Below, one piece after another: positions 18,193 through 26,351 of a DNA stretch of 64,000 bases. This DNA is from Rugamonas rubra (GTDB taxonomy: Bacteria > Pseudomonadota > Gammaproteobacteria > Burkholderiales > Burkholderiaceae_D). Numbering within the stretch: position 1 is the stretch's first letter; each line of letters opens with the position of its first letter. The translations under genes and the position numbers were made by a program. The DNA lies in contig NZ_FOTW01000015.1 in NCBI RefSeq assembly GCF_900114705.1, positions 62,001-126,000 on the forward strand, read 5' to 3'. The notes beneath the pieces are model-generated. The model had not been told where the DNA came from and ran no database searches. It saw nothing but the letters and a program-made list of their open reading frames with translations.

Positions 18193-18317
18193 CATCGGGA
18201 AACTGTGCGTTTTTGCACGCGAAATGCAATATTGCAGCAAAAGGCGTAGGCATCTTGAATATAATCAAACAACTAGCGTGTTTTCCCCACGTCGTGTTGA
18301 CCACATAGATTGCAGGC
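18193..18317 (+). promoter_or_regulatory. Intergenic gap with a possible promoter before mshI
   Basis: This 125-nt AT-richer gap separates the pilin genes from the assembly genes of locus 2. It contains TATAAT at 18260-18265 about 50 nt before the mshI-like ATG. No good -35 box lies 16-18 nt upstream (TTGCAG at 18232 is 22 nt away), so a sigma-70 promoter is only a possibility. A short inverted repeat (TGCAATATTGCA at 18225-18236) precedes it and could be an operator. If real, this would let the platform genes be expressed separately from the pilins. Confidence 0.35.
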
Positions 18318-19262
18318 ATGGGTTTCTTCTCAAAATCTAAGAAAAAAGAAGGCTGGCTGACGATCAATCTGCTCGCCGACGGCATTTGCGTCGGCGCTGT
18401 GCGCCGGGTCAGCGAGGCCAAGCCGGTGGTCGAGCTGGCGCAGTTCTATCCGCTCCAGCCCAGCGACTCGCCCGAGGCGCTCGACAAGCTGGCGCGCGAA
18501 CTGCGCGCCGGCAGCTTCCGCTGCGGCACGCTGCTGAACGGCGGCGAATACCAGCTGCTGGCGGTCGAGGCGCCCAACGTGCCGCGCGAGGAGCTCAAGA
18601 CGGCGGTGCGCTGGCGCCTCAAGGACATGCTCGATTTCCATGTCGACGACGCCGCCATCGACGTGCTGGAGATCCCGGTCGACAAGAGCGCGGTGCAGCG
18701 CGCCAACACCATGTTCGTCGTCGCCGCGCGCAACAGCGTGGTCAAGGCGCGCCAGGAGCTGTTCGGCGCGGCCAAGTTCCGCCTGCGCGTGATCGACATC
18801 CCCGAGCTGGCCCAGCGCAACATCTCGGCCCTGCTCGAACCGCAGGGGCGCGGCCTGGCCATGCTGTCCTTCGGCGCCGACGGCGGCCTGCTCACCGTCA
18901 CCTACAACGCCGAGCTCTACCTGGCGCGCCACATCGACGTCACGCTGGCCCAGCTGCTCGAACCGGACTCCGACAAGCAGCAGGTCTGTTTTGAGAAGAT
19001 CGCGCTGGAGCTGCAGCGCTCGATGGACCACTTCGACCGGCAGTTCCATTTCATCAGCGTCTCCAAGCTGCTGCTGGCGCCGAGCGGCGCGCCCGGCCTG
19101 CACGAATACCTGGCCAGCAATCTGTACCTGCCGGTCGAGGCGATGGAGCTGAGCGACGTCTTCGACCTGGCCAACACGCCCGAGCTGGCCGAGGTGGAGC
19201 AGCAGCGCCGCTACTTCCTCACGCTGGGCGCCGCCCTGCGCTACGAGGAGAGCAGCCTGTGA
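18318..19262 (+). CDS. mshI: MshI: PilM-like cytoplasmic assembly protein
   Basis: This is a 314-residue soluble protein of the PilM/MshI actin-like family. The start MGFFSKSKKKEGW is typical. The body has VEAPNVPREELKTAVRWRLKDML (about 88-110), the MshI signature, and an ATPase-fold-like segment RGLAMLSFGADGGLLTVTYN. No membrane helix is present. PilM-type proteins bind the N-terminus of PilN and link the platform to the ATPase. It is followed by PilN- and PilO-like genes with 4-nt overlaps, reproducing the PilM-N-O order. Confidence 0.85.
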   Translation: MGFFSKSKKKEGWLTINLLADGICVGAVRRVSEAKPVVELAQFYPLQPSDSPEALDKLARELRAGSFRCGTLLNGGEYQLLAVEAPNVPREELKTAVRWRLKDMLDFHVDDAAIDVLEIPVDKSAVQRANTMFVVAARNSVVKARQELFGAAKFRLRVIDIPELAQRNISALLEPQGRGLAMLSFGADGGLLTVTYNAELYLARHIDVTLAQLLEPDSDKQQVCFEKIALELQRSMDHFDRQFHFISVSKLLLAPSGAPGLHEYLASNLYLPVEAMELSDVFDLANTPELAEVEQQRRYFLTLGAALRYEESSL

Positions 19263-19999
19263 GCCAGCAGATCAACCTGTTCAATCCGATTTTCCTGAAG
19301 AAGAAGCGGGTCTTCGGCGCAGTGCCGATGTTGCAGGCGCTGCTGGTGATCCTGCTCGGCGCGCTGGCGCTGGGCGGCTACGCGCGCGCCCGCGTCGGCG
19401 AGCTGGAGCAGCGCGCCGCCGCCGGCAAGCTGTTGCTGGAACAGCGCGAGGCGCGCCTGGCCAAGGTGACGGCGCAGTTCCAACCGCGCCTGGCCAACCC
19501 GGCGCTGGCCGGACAGCTGGCCAACGCCGAGCTGCTGCTCAAGTCGCTGCGCGACGCCGAAGCCGTGCTGCACAACGGCCGGCTCGGCAACACCGACGGC
19601 TACGCCGAGTATTTCCGCGCCCTGGCGCGGCAGAACGTCGGCGGGCTGTGGCTGACCGGCGTGTCCATCGTCGGCGCCGGCCACGACATCGGCGTGCAGG
19701 GCAGGGCGATGCAGCCGACCTTGATCCCCAACTACATCGCCCGCCTGAACGCTGAAAAAATCATGCGCGGCAAGACCTTCGCCAGCCTGCGCATCGAACG
19801 CGCCATGCTCGAGCCGGCCGCGCCGGCACCGGTAGCGGCGCCGGCAGCGATGCCGATATCGGCGCCGCTGGCCAAGCTGGCCGGCGTTGCCGCCCCGGCC
19901 CCGGCTGACGCCGCGCCGGCGCCGCCGGCCGCCACGGCCAAGCTGGCGCCCTTCGTCGAGTTCAGTCTGCAATCGAGCATGCCGGAGGCCGCCAAATGA
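19259..19999 (+). CDS. PilN-like assembly protein of the MSHA locus
   Basis: This is a 246-residue single-pass protein. It begins SQQINLFNPIFLKKKRVF; the INLFNP-type motif is the conserved PilN N-terminal tail that binds PilM. A membrane helix follows at about 23-42 (MLQALLVILLGALALGGYAR), then a coiled-coil-like stretch (ELEQRAAAGKLLLEQREARL) and a ferredoxin-like periplasmic domain (NVGGLWLTGVSIVGAGHDIGV). The C-terminal 60 residues are Ala/Pro-rich. The start is GTG overlapping the mshI stop; no ATG is available in the right place. Confidence 0.85.
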   Translation: MSQQINLFNPIFLKKKRVFGAVPMLQALLVILLGALALGGYARARVGELEQRAAAGKLLLEQREARLAKVTAQFQPRLANPALAGQLANAELLLKSLRDAEAVLHNGRLGNTDGYAEYFRALARQNVGGLWLTGVSIVGAGHDIGVQGRAMQPTLIPNYIARLNAEKIMRGKTFASLRIERAMLEPAAPAPVAAPAAMPISAPLAKLAGVAAPAPADAAPAPPAATAKLAPFVEFSLQSSMPEAAK

Positions 20000-20751
20000 A
20001 ACAGCAATGGCTCAAACTCACCACCCGGCTCGACGCGATGAGCCTGCGCGAACGCGCCATGGTGTTCGCCGGCAGCGCCGCTGCCATCGTCTTCCTGGTC
20101 TACATGATGCTGCTCGATCCCTTGTTGGCGCGGCAGAATGCGCTGCTGGCGCAGATCAAGCAGCAGCAAAACCAGGTCGCCGGCATCGATATGGAAATCA
20201 CCGGCAAGGTGACGGCCTTCGGCGTCGACCCCGACGAGGCCCTGCGCGCCCAGCTGAAACAAGCCGGCCAGGAGAGCGACAAGGCCAGCGCCGCCTTGCG
20301 CGCGCTGCAAAAGGGCTTGGTCGCGCCGGAGCGGATCGCGCCGCTGCTTGAACATCTGCTGCGCGGCAACGGAAAGTTGCAGTTGCTGTCGCTGAGCACG
20401 CTGCCGGTCAGCGGTATCAGCGAAGTCAGCGCCGGCTTCGACGCCATCACGCCGGCGGCGCCGCCCGCGCCCGCCGCCGCCCAGCCGGCCGCTGTGGCTG
20501 CCACCGTGGCCGGCACCGTTGCCAAGCCTGCCGCGCCGACCAAACCGCCGGAGTTGTTGTACCGCCACGGCGTCGAGGTGGTGCTGCAGGGCGGCTACGT
20601 CGACATGGTCAACTACATGGCCGCGCTGGAAGCCTTGCCGAGCCAGCTGTTCTGGGGCAAGGCCAAGCTGGACGCCGGCGACTACCCGAACGCCCGCCTG
20701 ACCCTCACGCTGTACACGCTCAGCCTGGACAAGAAATGGATCGCGATATGA
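19996..20751 (+). CDS. mshJ: MshJ: PilO-like assembly protein
   Basis: This is a 251-residue inner-membrane protein: a short cytoplasmic N-terminus (LTTRLDAMSLRERAMVF), one membrane segment at about 25-42, a coiled coil (QNALLAQIKQQQNQVAGIDME) and a small periplasmic domain ending in LTLYTLSLDKKWIAI. The MSLRER motif and the final LYTLSLDKxW are typical of MshJ. An Ala/Pro linker of about 35 residues interrupts the periplasmic domain. It overlaps both neighbours by 4 nt. Confidence 0.85.
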   Translation: MKQQWLKLTTRLDAMSLRERAMVFAGSAAAIVFLVYMMLLDPLLARQNALLAQIKQQQNQVAGIDMEITGKVTAFGVDPDEALRAQLKQAGQESDKASAALRALQKGLVAPERIAPLLEHLLRGNGKLQLLSLSTLPVSGISEVSAGFDAITPAAPPAPAAAQPAAVAATVAGTVAKPAAPTKPPELLYRHGVEVVLQGGYVDMVNYMAALEALPSQLFWGKAKLDAGDYPNARLTLTLYTLSLDKKWIAI

Positions 20752-21242
20752 CCGCCGCCCGCCACGCCTCCCCACGCCGCCGGCCGCCCGTGCCGGCACT
20801 GGGCCCGGCGCCCCGGCTGGCGCTGGCGCTGGGTTTGGCCAAGGCCACGGCCTTGGCCTTGACCACGGCCTTGGCCACGGCCTTGGCCACGGCCTTGGCC
20901 TTGGCGGCGGCATGCGTGCCGGCCGCCGCGCAGGGCCTGGCCGACCCGACCCGGCCGCCACCCGAGGCGGTGCGCGCACTGGGCGTCGGCGCCGCCGCCG
21001 CCGTCCCCGCGCCGCCGGCCAACGGCGGCCGGCCGCAGCTACAATCGGTGCTGACCGGCAGCCGTGGCCGCGAGGTCGCCGTGATCGACGGCCAGACCCT
21101 GCGCCGTGGCGACAAGTTCCACGGCGCCGTGTTGAGCAAGGTCGGCAAGAACAGCGTCGTGCTGCGGCGCGGCGCCAAGGTCGAGGTACTCACCCTATTG
21201 CCCGCCGAACAGGCGGACACGCGGCCGGCGACGGCCCGTTGA
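20748..21242 (+). CDS. mshK: MshK: small periplasmic assembly protein
   Basis: This is a 164-residue exported protein. The mature part starts near QGLADPTRPPPEA, the conserved MshK motif, and contains LQSVLTGSRGREVAVIDGQTL and GDKFHGAVLSKVGKNSVVL, a small beta domain like PilP/GspC. The signal region is unusually long because its hydrophobic core is built from repeated Leu-Ala-Thr-Ala units encoded by a 12-nt tandem repeat. The ATG at 20748 overlaps the mshJ stop (ATGA); an in-frame ATG 12 nt upstream is less likely. It joins the mshL frame as TGATG. Confidence 0.82.
   Translation: MTAARHASPRRRPPVPALGPAPRLALALGLAKATALALTTALATALATALALAAACVPAAAQGLADPTRPPPEAVRALGVGAAAAVPAPPANGGRPQLQSVLTGSRGREVAVIDGQTLRRGDKFHGAVLSKVGKNSVVLRRGAKVEVLTLLPAEQADTRPATAR
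20835..20906 (+). repeat. 12-nt tandem repeat in the mshK signal-peptide region
   Basis: The unit TTGGCCACGGCC occurs twice perfectly (20871-20882, 20883-20894). It is flanked by imperfect copies (TTGACCACGGCC at 20859) and partial TTGGCC units. Because the unit is a multiple of three, copy-number changes would lengthen or shorten the signal-peptide core in four-residue steps without shifting the frame. Confidence 0.85.
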
Positions 21243-21253
21243 TGTTGGTATTG

Positions 21254-23068
21254 ATGAAGAGACGCACTATGCAAAAACTACTCCTGGTCGTGGCGGTACT
21301 GTTGGGCCTGAGCGCCTGCCAGGCGCCGCATCGGCGCGACACCTACGACAAGATCAACGAGGAGCTGGCGGCGGCGGCCGCCAAGCCGGCCGCGACCACG
21401 CAGAGCGAGGCCGTGGCCAGCGCGCTGCTGCCGCCGGTGGCCAAGCTGGCCGAGCAACTGCCCAAGGCGCGCGCCGTGCTGGAGGAGCGCTTCAACGTCA
21501 ACTTCAACAACGTGGCGGCGCAGCAGTTCTACCACTCCATCGTCGCCGGCACGCGCTACAACATGCTGATCCATCCAGAGGTGGTCGGCAGCATCAGCGC
21601 CAACCTGAAGGACGTCACCCTGTTCGAGGCGCTCGACGCCGTGCGCGAGCTGTACGGCTACGACTACAAGGTCGAGGGCAGCCGCATCTACATCCGCCCG
21701 TTGACCATGCAGACGCGCATGTTTCAGGTCAACTACCTGACCTCGGTGCGGCGCGGCAGCTCCAGCCTGCGCGTCAACTCGACCTCGGTGGCCAGCGCCG
21801 GCACCAGCAGCAACAGCAACACCAGCAACAGCGGCGGCAACAACAGCACGCCGAACAACAACAACGACAATTCCGGCAACAACCCGACCGACGCCAACAG
21901 CCGCAACTCGCAACGCGACAGCAGCAACGTCTCGACCCAGACCAATAGCGACTTCTGGGCCGAACTGAAGATGGCGCTGGAGGCCATCATCGAAACCGGC
22001 AAGGACGGCCGCAGCGTGGTCATCAGCCCGCAGTCCGGCGTGGTGCTGATCCGCGCCATGCCCGAGGAGCTGCGCAACGTCGAGCAGTACCTGCGCGCCA
22101 CCCAGCTGTCGGTCGAGCGCCAGGTGATCCTGGAGGCGAAGATCCTCGAGGTCGAGCTCAACAGCGGCTTCCAGAGCGGCATCAACTGGTCCGCCTTCGG
22201 CCGCTTCCGCGACGGCCACGGCAACAACAAGTTCTCCACCGGCTTCCTGGCGCCCGGCACCGCGCTGAACCCGCTGCCCCAGGGTGGCGGCGGCGCCACC
22301 GCGCCGAGCGTCATCGCCAGCGCCGGCGGCGTCGGCATTACCGCCAGCAGCGGCTATTCGCTGGGCGCGGCCGGCGACGCCGTCGGCTCGCTGTTCGGCC
22401 TGGCCTTCCAGACCAGCAATTTCGCCGCGCTGATCTCCTTCCTCGAATCGCAGGGCACGGTGCACGTGCTGTCGAGCCCGCGCATCGCCACCTTGAACAA
22501 CCAGAAGGCCGTGTTGAAGATCGGCACAGACGAGTTCTACGTCACCGGCGTCAGCACCACCACCACCACCAGCGCCGGCAGCGCCCCGGTCACCTCGCCC
22601 AGCGTGACCTTGCAACCGTTCTTCTCCGGCGTGGTGCTCGACGTGACGCCGCAGATCGACGCGCGCGGCAACATCACGCTGCACGTGCACCCCTCGGTGA
22701 GCCAGGTGTCGACCGTCAGCAAGGGCGTCAATCTGGGCGTGGCCGGCAGCCTGACGCTGCCGCTGGCGGCCTCGTCGACCTCGGAAATGGACAGCATGGT
22801 GCGCGGCCAGGACGGCCAGGTGGTCGCCATCGGCGGCCTGATGCGCCAGGCCACCACCACCGACCGCTCGCAGGTGCCCGGCGCCGGCGACGTGCCGCTG
22901 CTCGGCGCGCTGTTCCGCAACACCAAGGACGTGATGCAGAAGCGCGAGCTGGTGGTGTTGATCAAGCCGACCATCGTCGAGAGCGGCGCTAGCTGGAACG
23001 AGGACCTGCTCGAGGCCGGCCGCCGCGTCAAGGAACTCGATCCGCGCCGTCCGATGGAGCGCCGCTAA
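21254..23068 (+). CDS. mshL: MshL: secretin lipoprotein of the MSHA locus
   Basis: This 604-residue secretin is the predicted outer-membrane channel of pilus 2. The lipoprotein signal ends in LLGLSAC. A secretin short domain follows (VNFNNVAAQQFYHSIVAGTRYNMLIHP, then GSISANLKDVTLFEALDAV), then a Ser/Asn-rich loop (about 175-230). The secretin core has VVISPQSGVVLIRAMPEELR, QVILEAKILEVEL and the final VPGAGDVPLLGALFRN and KRELVVLIKPTIV. Three in-frame starts exist: 21242 (TGATG coupling with mshK), 21254 (gives an MKRR n-region, chosen) and 21269 (near an AAGAG). The true one is uncertain by a few residues. Confidence 0.9.
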   Translation: MKRRTMQKLLLVVAVLLGLSACQAPHRRDTYDKINEELAAAAAKPAATTQSEAVASALLPPVAKLAEQLPKARAVLEERFNVNFNNVAAQQFYHSIVAGTRYNMLIHPEVVGSISANLKDVTLFEALDAVRELYGYDYKVEGSRIYIRPLTMQTRMFQVNYLTSVRRGSSSLRVNSTSVASAGTSSNSNTSNSGGNNSTPNNNNDNSGNNPTDANSRNSQRDSSNVSTQTNSDFWAELKMALEAIIETGKDGRSVVISPQSGVVLIRAMPEELRNVEQYLRATQLSVERQVILEAKILEVELNSGFQSGINWSAFGRFRDGHGNNKFSTGFLAPGTALNPLPQGGGGATAPSVIASAGGVGITASSGYSLGAAGDAVGSLFGLAFQTSNFAALISFLESQGTVHVLSSPRIATLNNQKAVLKIGTDEFYVTGVSTTTTTSAGSAPVTSPSVTLQPFFSGVVLDVTPQIDARGNITLHVHPSVSQVSTVSKGVNLGVAGSLTLPLAASSTSEMDSMVRGQDGQVVAIGGLMRQATTTDRSQVPGAGDVPLLGALFRNTKDVMQKRELVVLIKPTIVESGASWNEDLLEAGRRVKELDPRRPMERR

Positions 23069-23070
23069 CC

Positions 23071-23970
23071 ATGTACCAGCAACATTTCGGCCTGCGCGAG
23101 GTGCCGTTCAGCCTGACGCCCGACACCAGCTTTTTCTTCAGCAACGCGCGCTCGCAGGAGGCGCTCAACACCTTGCTGGTGGCGGCGCGCAACGGCGAGG
23201 GCTTCATCAAGATCACCGGCGAGGTCGGCACCGGCAAGACGCTGCTGTGCCGCAAGTTCATCGCCACCCTGGGCGAGAACTTCGTCACCGCCTACATCCC
23301 CAACCCGTACCTGGAGCCGCGCACCTTGATGCTGGCCCTGGCCGACGAGCTGGAAGTGACACTGGCGCGCGACGTCGACCAGCACCAGTTGCTCAAGTCG
23401 ATCACCTACCGGCTGATGGAGCTGGCCGGGCAGGGCAAGCAGGTGCTGCTGTGCCTGGACGAGGCGCAGGCGATTCCGCTGGAAAGCCTGGAGGCGCTGC
23501 GCCTGTTGACCAATCTGGAGACGGAGAAGCGCAAGCTGTTGCAGATCGTGTTGTTCGGCCAACCCGAGCTGAACCGCCACCTGGAGCTGGACTCGATCCG
23601 CCAGTTGGCGCAACGCATCACCTTCCACTACCACCTGGGACCGCTCACGCGCGACGACATGGAATACTATTTGGCACACCGCCTGCGCGTCGCCGGCTAC
23701 GGCGGCGCCCGCCTGTTCAGCCGGGGCGCTATCGGCAAGCTGTACGCAGCCAGCGGCGGCATTCCGCGCCTGGTCAACATCATCGCCAACAAGGCGCTGA
23801 TGTTGTGCTACGGCGAGGGCCGCCAGCAGGTCAGCCGGCGCCACGTCAAGCTGGCCGCCGGCGACACGCAGAGCGGCAAGCGCGCCGGCTGGCGCTGGCC
23901 CTGGCTGGCCGGCGCCGGCCTGACCCTGCTGGCCGCCGCCTGCGGACTCACCTGGACGCTGAGCAAATGA
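23071..23970 (+). CDS. mshM: MshM: ExeA-like AAA ATPase
   Basis: This is a 299-residue ATPase. The N-terminus MYQQHFGLREVPFSLTPD and Walker A GEVGTGKT (50-57) are typical of MshM/ExeA; VLLCLDEAQAI and IVLFGQPELNRHL follow. A single membrane helix lies at about 277-296 at the very C-terminus, and there is no SPOR-like domain, unlike the 471-residue paralogue at 9056. It starts 2 nt after mshL and overlaps the MshN-like gene by 4 nt. Role: probably secretin assembly or peptidoglycan passage for pilus 2. Confidence 0.9.
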   Translation: MYQQHFGLREVPFSLTPDTSFFFSNARSQEALNTLLVAARNGEGFIKITGEVGTGKTLLCRKFIATLGENFVTAYIPNPYLEPRTLMLALADELEVTLARDVDQHQLLKSITYRLMELAGQGKQVLLCLDEAQAIPLESLEALRLLTNLETEKRKLLQIVLFGQPELNRHLELDSIRQLAQRITFHYHLGPLTRDDMEYYLAHRLRVAGYGGARLFSRGAIGKLYAASGGIPRLVNIIANKALMLCYGEGRQQVSRRHVKLAAGDTQSGKRAGWRWPWLAGAGLTLLAAACGLTWTLSK

Positions 23971-25091
23971 GCTTGATCAATAAAATGCTGCAGGACCTGG
24001 ACGCGCGCGGCGGGCCGGGCGCCCAGGCCGACCGCCAGGAGATCAAGACGGTGCTGGCGCCGGCGCGCGACGGCAAGCGCGCCGTGCTGCTGGGCGCCGG
24101 CGCCGCCGCGCTGCTGGCGTTGGCCGCCGGCGGCTGGCTGGGTTGGCGCTATTATGTGGCGCATCGGCCGCCGGCCGCCGTGGCGCCGCCGATTGTGCTG
24201 GTGACACCGGGCGCCCGCGCTGCCCCGGTGGCGGCAACCGTCGCCCCGGCCGCAGCGCCGGCGGCGATGCCAGGCGCCGCCACTGCCACATTGGGCGCGC
24301 CGGCCGGCCCCGAAACCAGCGGCGTGGCGGGCTCATCCGCCCCGGCGGGGCAGGTGGCATTGCCGAATCCCGCGCCGGTGGCAGAGCGTTCGTCGGTGAA
24401 CCGCGCGGCTGTGGTGGCGCGTTCGGCGCCGGCCGCCGACCGTGTTGCCGAGCGCGCAGCGCGGGCGGAGAAAAAGCTGTTTGCCTCGCCGCGTGCCGTC
24501 GAGCGCATGGAAAACGAGCTGAGCCCGGCGGTGCGCGCCGAGAGCGCCTACCGTCGCGCTCTCGGCGGGTTGCAGGAAGGCCGCGTCAGCGAGGCGCTGG
24601 CCGGCTTGGAGCGAGCGTTGCAGCTGGACCCGCAGCACGAGGCGGCGCGCCAGACCCTGGTCAGCCTGCTGCTGGAAAACGGCCGCACGGCCGAGGCGAC
24701 GCAGCAACTGCGCGCCGCGCTGGCGGCCGACCCGCGCCAGCCGGCGTTGGCGATGCTGTTGGCCCGTCTGCAAGTGGAAGGCGGCGGTCCCGCCGTCGAG
24801 ACACTGTTGCGCACCATGCCTTACGCCGCCAACAACGCCGACTACCACGCCATGCTGGCCGGCCTGCTGCAACGCGGCCAGCGCAACGCCGAGGCGGCCG
24901 AACATTACCAGGCCGCCTTGCGCCTGGCGCCGCAAAACGCCGTCTGGTGGATGGGCTTGGGCATCGCCCTGCAGGCCGACAAGCGCCTGCCCGAGGCGCG
25001 CGAGGCCTACGGCCGCGCCAAGGCGGCGGGCAGCCTGACGGCGGAGCTGCAAGCCTTCGTCGAGCGCAAGCTGGAGCAGTTGGCGCGCTGA
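23967..25091 (+). CDS. mshN: MshN: TPR assembly protein
   Basis: This is a 374-residue protein with the conserved MshN start MSLINKMLQDLDARGG, one membrane helix at about 38-56 (VLLGAGAAALLALAAGGWLG), an Ala/Pro-rich periplasmic linker (60-180) and tetratricopeptide repeats from about 190 to the end (ALAGLERALQLDPQHEAARQTLV, then AAEHYQAALRLAPQNAVWWMGLGIAL). It overlaps mshM by 4 nt and is the last gene of pilus locus 2. The next gene converges on it across about 95 nt in which no clear terminator was found. Confidence 0.87.
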   Translation: MSLINKMLQDLDARGGPGAQADRQEIKTVLAPARDGKRAVLLGAGAAALLALAAGGWLGWRYYVAHRPPAAVAPPIVLVTPGARAAPVAATVAPAAAPAAMPGAATATLGAPAGPETSGVAGSSAPAGQVALPNPAPVAERSSVNRAAVVARSAPAADRVAERAARAEKKLFASPRAVERMENELSPAVRAESAYRRALGGLQEGRVSEALAGLERALQLDPQHEAARQTLVSLLLENGRTAEATQQLRAALAADPRQPALAMLLARLQVEGGGPAVETLLRTMPYAANNADYHAMLAGLLQRGQRNAEAAEHYQAALRLAPQNAVWWMGLGIALQADKRLPEAREAYGRAKAAGSLTAELQAFVERKLEQLAR

Positions 25092-25185
25092 GGCGTCGAT
25101 TGTCTCGATAGTAGCGCTTGCAGCGCGCACCGGCCGCGTCGCCGGCTCGGCGCCGGCCGGCAACGAGGCGGCATGGCGCCGGCGG

Positions 25186-26292
25186 CTACAGGCTGGCCTG
25201 CGCGCCCCAGATCTGCTTCATGCTGAAACGCACGCCGGCCTGGTCCTCGCTGAGCACCTCGGCGATGGAGCAGTCGCTGTCGCCGGTGCTGCGCAGCGGG
25301 CCGTCGGCCAGCGCCGCGCCGGCCGTGCCGCGTAGGCAGCGCACGCCCAGCAGGCCGTCGTCGGACAGGCGTTGCGTGACCACGCCGACCTCGCCGTTTT
25401 GCAGCCGCACCAGGCAGCCGGGCGGATAGTTGCCCAGCTGGTGGGCGAAGTGCTCGGCCAGCACCGGGTCGAGCGGCAGCTCATGGTCTTCGAGCAGGTT
25501 GCGCATGGCCTGGTCGGGCAGCACCGAGCGGCGGTAGTTGCGCGCCGAGACCTGGGCGCAATAGCGGTCGGCCAGACTGATCAGCTTGGCGTTCTGCGTC
25601 ACCTGCGGACTGGCGACGCCGGCCGGATAGCCGCTGCCGTCGTCGTTCTCGTGGTGCAGCAGCACGCAGGAGAGCCATTCCTCGTCCTCGACGCCGGCGC
25701 ACTTGAGCAGGTTGGCGCTGTCCTCCGGGTGGCGGTGGATGATCGCCATCTCCTCGCGGTTGAGCGGGGTGTGCTTGTTCTGGAAGTTCTCGTGGTGGCG
25801 CAGCATGCCGACGTTCATCGTCAGCGCCGCCGCCGTCACGGTCAGCGTGTCCTTCGGCGCCTTCTGCATGGCGCGCGCGATGACCACCGCCACCACCGCC
25901 GTCTCGATGCAGTGGCGCACCGCATAGCTGCCGGCGATCTGGTTGAGGAAGATGCAGGCCAGCGCGATGTCGGGGTTGAGCTCGACCGCCAGGATCACCT
26001 CGCGCGCGATGGCGCGCAGCTCGGCCTCGGCGTTGTGCTCGTTGCGCAGCTCGTGCAGCAGCCGCTCAAGGCGCCGGTTCGACAGGTTCAGCTGGTGCAG
26101 CACCGAGGTCGGCGGCTCCGCCTCGGCCGGCTGCGGCGCCGCCAAGGGCGCCTCCAGCGCCGCGCCGACGGGCGGCGCCGTCGCCGCGCCCCCCCCGGCC
26201 GCCGCGTCGCCGGCCTGGGCCGGCGCGAACAGTTTCCAGCGCGAAGACTTGCCCAGCACCAGATCCTTCAAATTGATACGCCGTTGCGCCAT
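25186..26292 (-). CDS. HD-GYP-like protein lacking the HD metal ligands
   Basis: This is a 368-residue cytoplasmic protein. The C-terminal two thirds align with the HD-GYP layout: an early His (VRHCIETA), then a region where HDIGK would be expected, then NKHTPLNREEMAIIHRHPE, then HHENDDGSGYP, then LISLADRYCAQVSARNYRR. The expected HD is MN (sequence TMNVGML), so two metal ligands are missing while HHE and GYP remain. It may bind rather than hydrolyse cyclic di-GMP. Residues 38-75 are an Ala/Pro linker. It is separated from the upstream aminotransferase gene by 59 nt. Its position next to pilus locus 2 fits a surface-lifestyle role, but that is inference. Confidence 0.75.
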   Translation of the reverse strand: MAQRRINLKDLVLGKSSRWKLFAPAQAGDAAAGGGAATAPPVGAALEAPLAAPQPAEAEPPTSVLHQLNLSNRRLERLLHELRNEHNAEAELRAIAREVILAVELNPDIALACIFLNQIAGSYAVRHCIETAVVAVVIARAMQKAPKDTLTVTAAALTMNVGMLRHHENFQNKHTPLNREEMAIIHRHPEDSANLLKCAGVEDEEWLSCVLLHHENDDGSGYPAGVASPQVTQNAKLISLADRYCAQVSARNYRRSVLPDQAMRNLLEDHELPLDPVLAEHFAHQLGNYPPGCLVRLQNGEVGVVTQRLSDDGLLGVRCLRGTAGAALADGPLRSTGDSDCSIAEVLSEDQAGVRFSMKQIWGAQASL

Positions 26293-26351
26293 GATCGTTC
26301 CCGTCTTGCTATGCCCCGCCGATCGTCGCCGGCGGGGCTGGTATGTGTCGC

